From: Limnohabitans sp. | Lineage (GTDB): Bacteria > Pseudomonadota > Gammaproteobacteria > Burkholderiales > Burkholderiaceae_C | Reading direction: 5' to 3' | Assembly: GCA_009693225.1 (NCBI GenBank) | Contig: SHXP01000004.1 | Coordinates: forward strand, 1 to 24,972 | Length of the DNA: 24,972 nt | Shown: positions 15,556-23,418 of the stretch, piece by piece | Position numbering within the stretch: position 1 is the first letter of the stretch | How the letters are laid out: the number at the start of each line of letters is the position of its first letter | Program-made: the position numbers and the translations under genes | The notes under the pieces: generated by a model | Database searches by the model: none | What the model saw: only the letters and a program-made list of their open reading frames with translations | Told to the model about the DNA's origin: nothing

Positions 15556-16041
15556 ATGCACTGGTATGCCATTCATTCCAAACCGCGCCAGGAAGAAAGG
15601 GCGCTGGAAAACCTGGAGCGGCAGGGCTTTGAAGCCTGGTTGCCCATGCTCACCGTCGAAAAGGTCCGGCGCGGCAAACTCGCCAAAGTGGTGGAGCCCA
15701 TGTTCAGCCGCTATTTGTTCATACGTCTGGATACCGAGCAGACCAACTGGTCGCCGATACGCTCGACCCTGGGGGTGAGCAAGCTGGTGAGCTTCGGTAA
15801 CCGGCCGGCGATCATTGGTGATGAATTGATACTGGCTTTGCAACAGTTGCCCGCACGCAAGCCTGAGCGCTGGTTTCAACCCGGGCAGACGGTGAAATTT
15901 GTCTCCGGTCCTTTACGCGGTCTCGAGGGCATTTACGAGAAAGACGACGGTGAATTGCGCGCCATGGTGCTGGTCGACCTGTTGAGCAAACACCACCGTA
16001 TCACCACCAATATGCAGGATTTGATGTATGTCACAATTTGA
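15556..16041 (+). CDS. rfaH: Transcription elongation/antitermination factor, RfaH-like NusG paralogue
   Basis: Specialised NusG paralogue that keeps RNA polymerase moving through long operons, usually for surface polysaccharides. It is 161 aa, close to RfaH size. The NGN domain opens with MHWYAIHSKPRQEERA and continues through FEAWLPMLTVEK and FSRYLFIRLD (residues 1 to about 100). A short C-terminal KOW-type segment follows from about residue 107 (PGQTVKFVSGPLRGLEG). It is not the housekeeping NusG, since secE and rplK are absent. I saw no ops-type GGCGGTAG recruitment element upstream of the following genes. No clear ribosome binding site precedes the ATG. It is followed within two bases by the prenyltransferase gene, and the dTDP-rhamnose genes lie further on. 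Confidence 0.85.
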   Translation: MHWYAIHSKPRQEERALENLERQGFEAWLPMLTVEKVRRGKLAKVVEPMFSRYLFIRLDTEQTNWSPIRSTLGVSKLVSFGNRPAIIGDELILALQQLPARKPERWFQPGQTVKFVSGPLRGLEGIYEKDDGELRAMVLVDLLSKHHRITTNMQDLMYVTI

Positions 16042-16043
16042 GC

Positions 16044-16826
16044 ATGAACCAGACGCCCCAACACATTGCAATCATCATGGACGGCAACGGCCGCTGGGCC
16101 AAAAAACACCTGATGCCGCGCACCGTCGGCCATGTCAGAGGTGCTGCCAATGTGCGTCATATCGTCAAGGCCTGTAACGATACAGGCATTCGCTATCTGA
16201 CGCTGTTTGCCTTCAGTTCGGAAAACTGGCGACGCCCGGCCGACGAGGTGTCTGCCTTGATGGGCTTGTTTTTGCAGTACCTGGAAAATGAAGTCGCCGA
16301 AATGAAAGCTGCAGGCATACGCCTGCGTGTCATCGGCGACCGCAGCGCTTTTGCGCCCCTGCTGCAATCCCGGATCGACCAGGCCGAGCTGGACACGGCG
16401 TACAACACCCGCTTGAATTTGACGATTGCCGCCAATTACGGCGGACAGTGGGACGTGCTCAATGCCATGCGCGCCTGGCAACTCGCCCATCCGCACCAAA
16501 CCTTGCAGGACATGGACGCCGCTGCCTTGGCGGTGCACTTGAGCACCCCTGAATTGCCCGACCCCGAGTTGCTGATCCGCACCGGCGGCGAATCACGCAT
16601 CAGCAATTTCCTGCTCTGGCAAACCGCCTACACCGAGTTGTATTTCACGGATGTGCATTGGCCGGACTTTGATGCCGCTGCCCTGAAGTCGTCGTTGTAC
16701 TGGTACGCGCAACGGGTGCGCCGTTTCGGGCGCACGGACGAGCAGGTCCATACAACGCCTGAATGGCAGGCGGATGAAACAGCGACGGCTTTGCTGGATT
16801 TGGCGGCCCGGCTCAAGATCAGCTAA
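16044..16826 (+). CDS. uppS: Isoprenyl transferase, undecaprenyl diphosphate synthase family
   Basis: Condenses isopentenyl diphosphate units into the cis-polyprenyl diphosphate that carries cell-wall and polysaccharide intermediates. It is 260 aa. Motifs are complete: IMDGNGRWA at 11-19 with catalytic Asp13, FAFSSENWRRP, NYGGQWD (the Gln is often Arg in the family), and LIRTGGESRISNFLLWQ near the C-terminus. A TTG at 16038 overlapping the RfaH-like stop is a possible alternative start; ATG at 16044 is preferred. No Shine-Dalgarno is evident, so translation is probably coupled to the preceding gene. The usual frr-uppS-cdsA neighbourhood is absent, so this may be a second copy serving a polysaccharide pathway (inference). 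Confidence 0.92.
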   Translation: MNQTPQHIAIIMDGNGRWAKKHLMPRTVGHVRGAANVRHIVKACNDTGIRYLTLFAFSSENWRRPADEVSALMGLFLQYLENEVAEMKAAGIRLRVIGDRSAFAPLLQSRIDQAELDTAYNTRLNLTIAANYGGQWDVLNAMRAWQLAHPHQTLQDMDAAALAVHLSTPELPDPELLIRTGGESRISNFLLWQTAYTELYFTDVHWPDFDAAALKSSLYWYAQRVRRFGRTDEQVHTTPEWQADETATALLDLAARLKIS

Positions 16827-16938
16827 TATCAAGGTTTCCAGGCTTAGTCATTAGTTCCGGGTGCCTGCATTCTCTCCAACGACAATTCACCCGTTGTCAC
16901 ATTTCACATAGCTATCAAAGCAACAGGTAAACCTACAG

Positions 16939-17802
16939 ATGAAGAACGAGCCACGCACCATTCACCCACGCAAAGAACAAACCCCTGCACGGACCGGCCG
17001 CTGCATTGCACTGATCGACAGCAATTACATGGCCTGGCTGCTGCGCCAGTCCACCGAAACCCCGGCCGAGCCCGAAACCTATAACCGTCAGGCGCTGATC
17101 CCCTCGCTGGCCCAGGCACTCAAAGGCGTCGGTCTGGCGCTGGATGTGCAGCGTGTCTATTGGTACACAGATGCAGCCGATACGCAGTTTCCGCAGGACC
17201 AGATCGTGCGCCATCTGGAGAGTGCCGGCACTGAGCAGGGCGATGTAGTCTTTCAAACCATGTCTGCCGATATCGCCCGCCTGGCTGAAAACCACGCCTG
17301 CGAGCATTTGCTGATCGCCAGCGATGACGATCGCCTGACCCCCGTCATTGACGAAGCCCAGCTGCATGGATTGAATGTTTACCTGCTGGCCGATGAATCA
17401 GCGCGCCACATGGACCAGTTGGTCAACGAAGACCCGGCCTGGTGCCGTTTGCTCGGTCAGGCCGACCGCCGCGTCCTGCTTTTGCCGAATGCGGCACGTG
17501 AGCTCACTGTCGCACCGCGTGCGCCTGCTGCACCGGCTATTGCGCAGGATCCCGAAGTGGTGCGTGTCAAATTGCAGGAAGTGGTCAGCCTCTGGTGGGA
17601 CGATGAGCCCGAAGACCTGCGCGAGGATTTGCGCGATGAGTTGCGCGGCAGCCAGGGTATTCCGCAGGAAGTCGACCGCCACATGCTGCTGCGAGTGCGC
17701 CGTGCCCTGGACCGCCCTTTGAGCTTTCCTGAGAAAAAAATATTGCGTGAAATGGTACGCGCTAAAGTGCTTGGCATCACCGAGGAAAGCCTGCCTGTAT
17801 GA
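16939..17802 (+). CDS. NYN-domain (PIN-like) protein with a C-terminal helical domain
   Basis: Protein of 287 aa. Residues 20-155 fit a NYN/LabA-type PIN-like fold, a group of predicted metal-dependent ribonucleases: ALIDSNYMAW with Asp27, VYWYTDAAD at about 73-81, and LLIASDDDRLTPVIDEA at about 124-140. These supply the acidic residues expected of an active site. After a Pro/Ala-rich linker (about 188-203) comes an acidic C-terminal region: VVSLWWDDEPEDLREDLRDE, then RHMLLRVRRALDRPLSFPEKK. It may be an OST-HTH-like or other RNA-binding module, but I cannot name it. The stop overlaps the rfbB start (ATGA), so it is translationally coupled to nucleotide-sugar synthesis. No function has been shown to my knowledge. 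Confidence 0.8.
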   Translation: MKNEPRTIHPRKEQTPARTGRCIALIDSNYMAWLLRQSTETPAEPETYNRQALIPSLAQALKGVGLALDVQRVYWYTDAADTQFPQDQIVRHLESAGTEQGDVVFQTMSADIARLAENHACEHLLIASDDDRLTPVIDEAQLHGLNVYLLADESARHMDQLVNEDPAWCRLLGQADRRVLLLPNAARELTVAPRAPAAPAIAQDPEVVRVKLQEVVSLWWDDEPEDLREDLRDELRGSQGIPQEVDRHMLLRVRRALDRPLSFPEKKILREMVRAKVLGITEESLPV

Positions 17803-18860
17803 GCATACTGGTGACCGGCGGTGCCGGCTTCATCGGCAGCAATTTCGTCCATACCTGGCTGGCGGGCAGCAACGAATTACTGGTCAATCTGGACAAACTC
17901 ACCTACGCCGGCAATCTGGGCAATTTGCAGGCGCTGGCGCAGGACCCGCGTCATGTGTTTGTGCACGGCGACATCGGCGACCGTGAACGGGTCGCCGGTT
18001 TATTGCAACAGCACCGGCCGCGTGCAGTGTTGCACTTTGCCGCCGAATCTCATGTTGACAGGTCTATCCACGGTCCGCTGGACTTCATACAAACCAACGT
18101 TGTCGGCACCTGCCAGTTGCTCGAATCGGTGCGTGCCTACTGGAGCACCTTGAGCCTGGATGTGCAGCAAAGTTTCCGTTTTCTGCATGTCAGCACCGAA
18201 GAGGTGTACGGCAGCCTGGAGCCCCAAGCCCCGGCTTTCAAGGAAACCAATCTGTACGAGCCCAACAGTCCGTACGCGGCCAGCAAGGCAGCGTCCGACC
18301 ACCTGGTGCGGGCCTGGCACCACACCTACGGGTTGCCGGTGCTGACCACCAATTGCAGCAACAACTACGGTCCCTTCCATTTCCCGGAGAAACTCATTCC
18401 GCTGGTGCTGCACAACGCACTCGCCGGCAAGCCTTTGCCTATCTACGGCGACGGCATGCAGATCCGCGACTGGTTGTACGTGCAAGACCATTGCCGCGCC
18501 ATTGCGCGGGTGCTTGAAGCCGGCCGCCCGGGCCAGACTTACAACATCGGCGGCTGGAATGAAAAACCCAATATCGAAGTGGTGCATACCTTGTGCGCAT
18601 TGCTTGATGAGTTGCAGCCGCGCGCCGATGGCAACAGCTACGCCGCGCAAATTACTTTCGTGAAAGACCGCGCCGGGCACGACCGGCGCTATGCGATTGA
18701 CGCCGGCAAAATCAGCTCGGAGCTGGGCTGGCGCCCGCAGGAAACCTTTGAAGCCGGTTTGCGCAAAACCGTGCAGTGGTATTTGGATAACCCGGATTGG
18801 GTGGCCAATGTGACCAGCGGCCAATACCGCCAGTGGGTTGACCTGCACTATGGCGGCTGA
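17799..18860 (+). CDS. rfbB: dTDP-glucose 4,6-dehydratase
   Basis: Second step of dTDP-L-rhamnose synthesis, converting dTDP-glucose to dTDP-4-keto-6-deoxyglucose with bound NAD. It is 353 aa, the normal size. The Rossmann motif GGAGFIG (7-13) and the catalytic YxxxK pair Tyr159/Lys163 (SPYAASK) are present. The active-site loop reads STEEVYG at 132-138, where the family usually has STDEVYG, so the catalytic Asp is a Glu. Substrate motifs AAESHVDRSI and NCSNNYGPFHFPEKLIP are intact, so I expect an active enzyme. It overlaps the NYN gene by four bases at its start and rfbD by 11 bases at its end. Confidence 0.95.
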   Translation: MSILVTGGAGFIGSNFVHTWLAGSNELLVNLDKLTYAGNLGNLQALAQDPRHVFVHGDIGDRERVAGLLQQHRPRAVLHFAAESHVDRSIHGPLDFIQTNVVGTCQLLESVRAYWSTLSLDVQQSFRFLHVSTEEVYGSLEPQAPAFKETNLYEPNSPYAASKAASDHLVRAWHHTYGLPVLTTNCSNNYGPFHFPEKLIPLVLHNALAGKPLPIYGDGMQIRDWLYVQDHCRAIARVLEAGRPGQTYNIGGWNEKPNIEVVHTLCALLDELQPRADGNSYAAQITFVKDRAGHDRRYAIDAGKISSELGWRPQETFEAGLRKTVQWYLDNPDWVANVTSGQYRQWVDLHYGG

Positions 18861-19746
18861 ACAGGTATTGCTTTTAGGTGCCGCCGGGCAACTCGGGCAC
18901 GAGTTGAACCTCTGTTTGAAGTCTGCCGGGTATGCCGTCACCGCTTTGGGCCGGCAGCAACTTGACGTCAGCGATTTGCCCGCCGTGCGTGAACGGGTCA
19001 GACAATGTCAGCCGCGCTGGATCGTCAATGCAGCCGCTTACACGTCCGTGGACAAGGCCGAGCAGGAAGTTCAACTAGCGCAGACCGTCAACGCCGGCTT
19101 GCCGACCTTGCTTGCGGAAGAAGCCAAGCGCCTGGGCGCAGCACTGTTGCACTATTCCACCGACTATGTGTTCAATGGCCGTGCCAGCCGGCCCTACCTG
19201 GAAACCGATGCCACCGATCCACTTTCTGTGTACGGGCGCAGCAAGCGCGACGGGGAATTGGGCATACAGGCCAGCGGCGCACGCCATCTGGTGCTGCGCA
19301 CGTCCTGGGTGGTCGGCGCCCACGGGCAGAATTTTTTGAAGACCATGCTGCGACTGGCGGCAGAACGCGACAGCCTGCGTGTGGTGGCGGATCAGACCGG
19401 CGTGCCCGCTGCGGCTGACTGGCTGGCCGGCGTCAGCGTGCAGGCCATGCAACTTGCAGACCGGCAGCAACTCAACGGCTTGTTCCACGCCACACCGTCG
19501 GGGCAGACCAACTGGCACGCTTACGCACAATACCTGTTCGGCAAAGCCGCACTTCTGGGTTGGACTTTGAAGGTCGCGTTGCAAGACGTTCAGCCCATCA
19601 GCACGCCCGAATACCCTTTGCCCGCCGCCCGACCGGCGTACGGCCTGCTTGACAGCCAGGCATTGGCCGGCAGTCTGGGACAGACCTGGCCCGCATGGCA
19701 GGACGGGGTGGACAGGGTACTCAGTCAGTTGCGGTCGCCTGCTTAA
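18850..19746 (+). CDS. rfbD: dTDP-4-dehydrorhamnose reductase
   Basis: Last step of dTDP-L-rhamnose synthesis, an NAD(P)H-dependent reduction. It is 298 aa from the ATG of MAAEQVLLLG; a longer frame from 18838 adds only four residues that lie inside rfbB. The nucleotide-binding GAAGQLG is at residues 10-16. STDYVFNG and the catalytic Tyr/Lys in SVYGRSKRDGE follow. The overlap with rfbB by 11 bases shows coupled expression. The 51-base gap after it, before rfbA, is AT-rich and carries TTGACT at 19752-19757, but no good -10 follows. Confidence 0.95.
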   Translation: MAAEQVLLLGAAGQLGHELNLCLKSAGYAVTALGRQQLDVSDLPAVRERVRQCQPRWIVNAAAYTSVDKAEQEVQLAQTVNAGLPTLLAEEAKRLGAALLHYSTDYVFNGRASRPYLETDATDPLSVYGRSKRDGELGIQASGARHLVLRTSWVVGAHGQNFLKTMLRLAAERDSLRVVADQTGVPAAADWLAGVSVQAMQLADRQQLNGLFHATPSGQTNWHAYAQYLFGKAALLGWTLKVALQDVQPISTPEYPLPAARPAYGLLDSQALAGSLGQTWPAWQDGVDRVLSQLRSPA

Positions 19747-19797
19747 GCTGATTGACTTGATAATAGACTTAAGAATTAACAACAATCAGGACTCACC

Positions 19798-20676
19798 ATG
19801 GCAATCACTTCGCGTAAAGGCATTTTGCTGGCCGGCGGTTCCGGCACCCGTCTATACCCTTTGACCCTGGCGGTCAGCAAACAGTTGATGCCGGTCTATG
19901 ACAAACCGCTGGTGTATTACCCGTTGAGCACTTTGATGCTCAGCGGAATTCGTGAGGTTCTGGTGATTTCGACCCCCCATGCCACGCCGCGTTATGCCGA
20001 TTTACTGGGCGACGGTTCGCAATGGGGCATGAATATCCAATACGCGGTGCAGCCCAAACCGGGAGGACTGGCTCAGGCTTTTCTGATCGGGCGCGATTTT
20101 GTCGATAACCAGCCCAGCGCGCTGGTGCTGGGGGACAACATTTTTTACGGTCATGACCTGGGCAAACAGTTACAAAGTGCCTCCCGGCAGCAAGCCGGTG
20201 CAACCGTGTTCGCCTACCATGTGTCCGATCCCGAGCGTTACGGCGTGGTCAGTTTTGACGAGCACAAGCGCGCGGTGCATATTGAAGAAAAACCCAAACA
20301 ACCGAAATCCAATTTCGCAGTCACCGGCTTGTATTTTTATGACCGGCAGGTATGTGATATTGCCGCAGATATCAAACCCTCGGCACGCGGCGAACTGGAA
20401 ATCACCGATGTGAACCGGCGCTATCTGGAACAACAGCAATTGACGGTCGAGACCATGGGCCGCGGTTATGCCTGGCTCGACGCCGGCACGCACGATGGCT
20501 TGATGGAATCGGCGACATTCATTGCCACGATTCAAAAGCGCCAGGGCTTGATGGTCGCCTGCCCGGAGGAAATAGCCTTTACCCTGGGCTGGATCACCCC
20601 CGCACAACTGGAAAAACTGGCTCAACCTTATAAAAGCACGGCTTACGGCCAATATCTTTTGCATTTACTGGATTAA
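19798..20676 (+). CDS. rfbA: Glucose-1-phosphate thymidylyltransferase
   Basis: First step of dTDP-L-rhamnose synthesis, joining dTTP and glucose-1-phosphate. It is 292 aa. The nucleotidyltransferase signature LLAGGSGTRLYPLT lies at residues 10-23, followed by SKQLMPVYDKPLVYYPLSTLM, LGDNIFYG and VEEKPK-like IEEKPKQPKS. The conserved WLDAGTHDGLMES is near 230. CAGGA at 19787-19791 is the ribosome binding site. This is the only gene of the rhamnose set separated by a real gap (51 bases), so a secondary promoter is possible. Feedback inhibition by dTDP-rhamnose is known for the family. Confidence 0.96.
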   Translation: MAITSRKGILLAGGSGTRLYPLTLAVSKQLMPVYDKPLVYYPLSTLMLSGIREVLVISTPHATPRYADLLGDGSQWGMNIQYAVQPKPGGLAQAFLIGRDFVDNQPSALVLGDNIFYGHDLGKQLQSASRQQAGATVFAYHVSDPERYGVVSFDEHKRAVHIEEKPKQPKSNFAVTGLYFYDRQVCDIAADIKPSARGELEITDVNRRYLEQQQLTVETMGRGYAWLDAGTHDGLMESATFIATIQKRQGLMVACPEEIAFTLGWITPAQLEKLAQPYKSTAYGQYLLHLLD

Positions 20677-20681
20677 TTCCC

Positions 20682-21230
20682 GTGCCTTATTCTGTTGAAA
20701 AAACAGCGCTCGACAGCGTTTTATTATTGCAACCCCAGGTGTTTTTAGACCCGCGCGGTTTCTTTTTTGAAAGCTTTAATCAGCGTGAATTCAACCAGGC
20801 CACGGGTTTGAATCTGTTATTTGTACAGGATAACCACAGTAAATCCGCCCGTGGCGTGCTGCGCGGCCTGCATTTTCAAAAACAAAACCCGCAAGGCAAA
20901 CTGGTCCGGGTGCCGCACGGCCGGATATTTGATGTGGCCGTGGATATACGCCCCGGCTCAGCCCAATGCGGCCAATGGACCGGACATGTATTGGACAGTG
21001 AAAAACACCAGCAATTGTGGATACCCGGGGGCTATGCCCACGGCTTTATAGTGCTGAGTGAAACAGCCGAAGTAATTTATAAAACCACCGATTATTGGGT
21101 GGCCAGTGACGAGGATTCGATTATTTGGAATGACCGCGACCTGGGTATTAACTGGCCGTTAAAAGATATTCAATGCGAGCCGCTGCTGTCCGGCAAGGAC
21201 GCAGCGGCCAGGGCTTTTATTCAGCCTTGA
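20682..21230 (+). CDS. rfbC: dTDP-4-dehydrorhamnose 3,5-epimerase
   Basis: Third step of dTDP-L-rhamnose synthesis; a cupin-fold epimerase of 182 aa. The catalytic His is in GVLRGLHFQ, and DVAVDIRPGS, IPGGYAHGF and the Tyr in TTDYW are present. The start is GTG at 20682, five bases after rfbA ends; no other start would keep the conserved N-terminus. Codon use is slightly more AT-rich than its neighbours, in keeping with the 3' end of this block. The 3' end overlaps the convergent H-NS-like gene by 14 bases. Confidence 0.95.
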   Translation: MPYSVEKTALDSVLLLQPQVFLDPRGFFFESFNQREFNQATGLNLLFVQDNHSKSARGVLRGLHFQKQNPQGKLVRVPHGRIFDVAVDIRPGSAQCGQWTGHVLDSEKHQQLWIPGGYAHGFIVLSETAEVIYKTTDYWVASDEDSIIWNDRDLGINWPLKDIQCEPLLSGKDAAARAFIQP

Positions 21231-21588
21231 TTTCAGCTGTGGCCAATTGACCGGCTGCTTGTAATGCCTGAACCCAGGCGGGTGTGCGGCCGCGACCGGT
21301 CCAGGTCTGAGCGGGATTTGCCGGGTCACGGTATTTAGGGGCGACTTTGCGACCGGCGGTGGCGCGTTTGGCCTTGGCGGCTTTGGGCGCGGCGGCTTTG
21401 CCTTTGGTTTTACTGCCCATGGCGGCAGCGATTTGTTCCGCGCTTAATCCGGACGAGTGGGCCAACTGAACAATCTGGCTCAGCGCTTTATCATGGTTGC
21501 GCGACATCAGGCGCTGTTCTCTTTTTTCCAGTTTAATTCTCGCTGCGCGGATTTTTTCCAATTGGGTAGAAGCACTGACACGGGGCAT
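21217..21588 (-). CDS. H-NS family nucleoid-associated protein
   Basis: Small DNA-binding protein of 123 aa, expected to bind AT-rich DNA and silence genes. The N-terminal 1-55 is a helical oligomerisation region (LEKIRAARIKLEKREQRL). An Ala/Lys-rich linker (about 60-84) follows, then the C-terminal DNA-binding motif KYRDPANPAQTWTGRGRTPAW, which matches the H-NS AT-hook-like loop (here the core is TGRGRTP). AGGAG in CAGGAGATTAAT before the ATG is a strong ribosome binding site. It sits at the end of the polysaccharide block and beside an 85% AT region, so it may regulate itself and perhaps the locus. Paralogues are common in Burkholderiales. Confidence 0.93.
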   Translation of the reverse strand: MPRVSASTQLEKIRAARIKLEKREQRLMSRNHDKALSQIVQLAHSSGLSAEQIAAAMGSKTKGKAAAPKAAKAKRATAGRKVAPKYRDPANPAQTWTGRGRTPAWVQALQAAGQLATAEIKAE

Positions 21589-21600
21589 ATTAATCTCCTG

Positions 21601-21720
21601 ATTAAAAAATAGTTACATGCGATATTATCTACGATATTTAAATGTTTGTAATCTTTTAATCCAAATCATTTAAAGTATTAATTAATAAAATCAAAAATAA
21701 TATAATAATGTTTTTTTTGA
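21601..21720. promoter_or_regulatory. Very AT-rich divergent promoter region between the H-NS-like gene and argB
   Basis: By count, 102 of these 120 bases are A or T (85%), against roughly 40% in the coding parts. It contains long A/T runs, including eight consecutive T near 21711-21718, suggesting intrinsic curvature. It must hold the promoter of the minus-strand H-NS-like gene. AT-rich curved DNA is the preferred target of H-NS proteins, so autoregulation is plausible. No gene was found in it. Confidence 0.55.
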
Positions 21721-21731
21721 AAGATTAACTC

Positions 21732-21762
21732 TTGCAACATGTCTCGGAGCTTGGGGCACAAT
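21732..21762 (+). promoter_or_regulatory. Possible argB promoter
   Basis: TTGCAA at 21732-21737 and CACAAT at 21757-21762 could act as -35 and -10, with a 19-base spacer that is longer than ideal. A transcript starting near 21769 would exclude the upstream in-frame ATG at 21739 and supports the start at 21787. Weak evidence. Confidence 0.3.
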
Positions 21763-21786
21763 GCGGTGAAAACCAAAGCTTTGACC

Positions 21787-22683
21787 ATGAACCACCAAGA
21801 GACTCTTTCCCAGGCGCACCGTGATCAGGCCCAGATACTGGCCGGGGCCTTGCCCTATATACGCAAATTCCACGGCAAAACCATCGTCATCAAATACGGC
21901 GGCAATGCCATGACCGACCCCGCCTTACAGGCTGATTTCGCCGCTGACGTGGTTTTGCTCAAACTGGTCGGGATGAATCCCATCGTGGTGCACGGCGGCG
22001 GCCCGCAGATTGAAAACGCCTTGCAGCGGCTGGGTAAAAAAGGGCAGTTCATACAAGGCATGCGGGTCACAGACGCTGAAACCATGGAGGTTGTCGAATG
22101 GGTGCTGGCCGGTGAGGTGCAGCAGGATATCGTCGGCCTGATCAACCAGGCCGGCGGCAAGGCGGTTGGGCTGACCGGTCGGGACGGCGGCATGATCCGT
22201 GCCCGCAAACTGAAAATGCTGGACAACCAGGACCCGGCGCTGGAGCACGATGTCGGGCAGGTCGGTGACATCACCGGCATCGACCCGGGTGTGGTCAAGG
22301 CCTTGCAGGATGATGCCTTTATTCCCGTAATCAGTCCGATAGGCTTTGGCGAAAACAACGAAAGCTACAACATCAACGCCGACGTGGTGGCCGCCAAATT
22401 AGCCACTGTGCTGAAAGCCGAAAAACTGGTGCTGCTGACCAACACCGCCGGGGTGCTGGACAAGGCCGGTCAGCTGTTGACTAACCTCAGCGCCAGGCAG
22501 ATTGACGCCTTGTTCGCCGACGGCACCATCAGCGGCGGTATGCTGCCCAAGATCAGCGGCGCGCTTGACGCGGCCAAAAGCGGTGTCAATGCGGTACACA
22601 TCATTGACGGGCGGGTGCCGCATGTGTTGTTATTGGAAATCCTGACCGACCAGGCTTTCGGCACCATGATCCGTTCGCAATGA
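21787..22683 (+). CDS. argB: Acetylglutamate kinase
   Basis: Phosphorylates N-acetyl-L-glutamate in arginine synthesis. It is 298 aa from the chosen start, the normal length in betaproteobacteria. The amino-acid-kinase motifs are KYGGNAM at 36-42, VHGGGPQI at 68-75, GLTGRDGGMIRARK and YNINADVVAAKLA. The frame opens at an ATG at 21739, but the 16 extra residues are unlike the family and would include a likely promoter; MNHQETLSQ is a better start, although its ribosome binding site is weak. The N-terminal helix before the kinase core suggests the arginine-sensitive hexameric type. It is followed directly by slmA, a pairing conserved in Burkholderiales. Confidence 0.95.
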   Translation: MNHQETLSQAHRDQAQILAGALPYIRKFHGKTIVIKYGGNAMTDPALQADFAADVVLLKLVGMNPIVVHGGGPQIENALQRLGKKGQFIQGMRVTDAETMEVVEWVLAGEVQQDIVGLINQAGGKAVGLTGRDGGMIRARKLKMLDNQDPALEHDVGQVGDITGIDPGVVKALQDDAFIPVISPIGFGENNESYNINADVVAAKLATVLKAEKLVLLTNTAGVLDKAGQLLTNLSARQIDALFADGTISGGMLPKISGALDAAKSGVNAVHIIDGRVPHVLLLEILTDQAFGTMIRSQ

Positions 22684-22703
22684 CTTACAGGGGAGACTGT
22701 CCT

Positions 22704-23321
22704 ATGGCTGACGAGCTCAATCCGGCGACCGCAAGCGATGCGGTGACACGCAAACGACCCAAGCCGGGCGAGCGGCGCATTCAAATCCTGCAAGCGCTGG
22801 CAGCCATGCTCGAACAGCCCGGGGCAGAACGTGTCACCACGGCGGCGCTGGCGGCGCGGCTGCAGGTCAGCGAAGCGGCGTTGTACCGTCATTTCGCCAG
22901 CAAGGCGCAAATGTTTGAAGGCTTGATTGACTTTATCGAAACCAGTGTCTTCAGCCTACTGAATCAAATCGCCGACGGGCCGCACACCACGCAAGACAAG
23001 CTCAAGCGCATGGTCACGGTGTTGCTGCAATTCGCCGAGCGCAACCCCGGCATGGTGCGCGTCATGGTCGGTGATGCGCTGGTGTTCGAGAACGAGCGAT
23101 TACAGCAGCGCATGAATCTGTTTTTCGACAAAGTTGAAGCCAGTTTGCGCCAGGTGCTGCGCGACACCGGCACGCAGTCGAGCACGCCGACAGTGGACGT
23201 TCAGGTCAAGGCTTCACTGGCTGTGTCGTATGTGCTGGGGCGCTTGCAGCGTTTTGCGCGTTCCGGCTACAAGCGTTCCCCGCTTGAACATCTGGACGCC
23301 AGCCTGGTTGTGATTCTGTAA
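22704..23321 (+). CDS. slmA: Nucleoid occlusion factor SlmA, TetR family
   Basis: TetR-like DNA-binding protein of 205 aa that in gamma- and betaproteobacteria blocks FtsZ ring assembly over the chromosome. After a Lys/Arg-rich N-terminus, the helix-turn-helix reads TTAALAARLQVSEAALYRHFASKAQMFEGLIDF (about 45-77), very close to SlmA. The C-terminal body has RNPGMVRVMVGDALVFENERLQ, also typical. An ATG overlapping the argB stop (22680) gives an alternative N-terminus of eight more residues. GGGGAGA at 22689-22695, about eight bases before ATG 22704, decides for the shorter form. Probably co-transcribed with argB. Confidence 0.88.
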   Translation: MADELNPATASDAVTRKRPKPGERRIQILQALAAMLEQPGAERVTTAALAARLQVSEAALYRHFASKAQMFEGLIDFIETSVFSLLNQIADGPHTTQDKLKRMVTVLLQFAERNPGMVRVMVGDALVFENERLQQRMNLFFDKVEASLRQVLRDTGTQSSTPTVDVQVKASLAVSYVLGRLQRFARSGYKRSPLEHLDASLVVIL

Positions 23322-23418
23322 GCCGCTGCGATTGCTATACAGTCACGGTTGACGGACAGGCTAGGCTTGGGTCTTCAAGCTGCAGCCCTTTTTCAAGCGA
23401 CACCAAGGACAGTCACTC

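Noticed and set aside
16827..16938. ops/JUMPstart-like element for the RfaH-like factor before the NYN gene
   Set aside because: No GGCGGTAG-type sequence is present here or in the other gaps of the block; a short GACAA/TTGTC repeat is too small to interpret.
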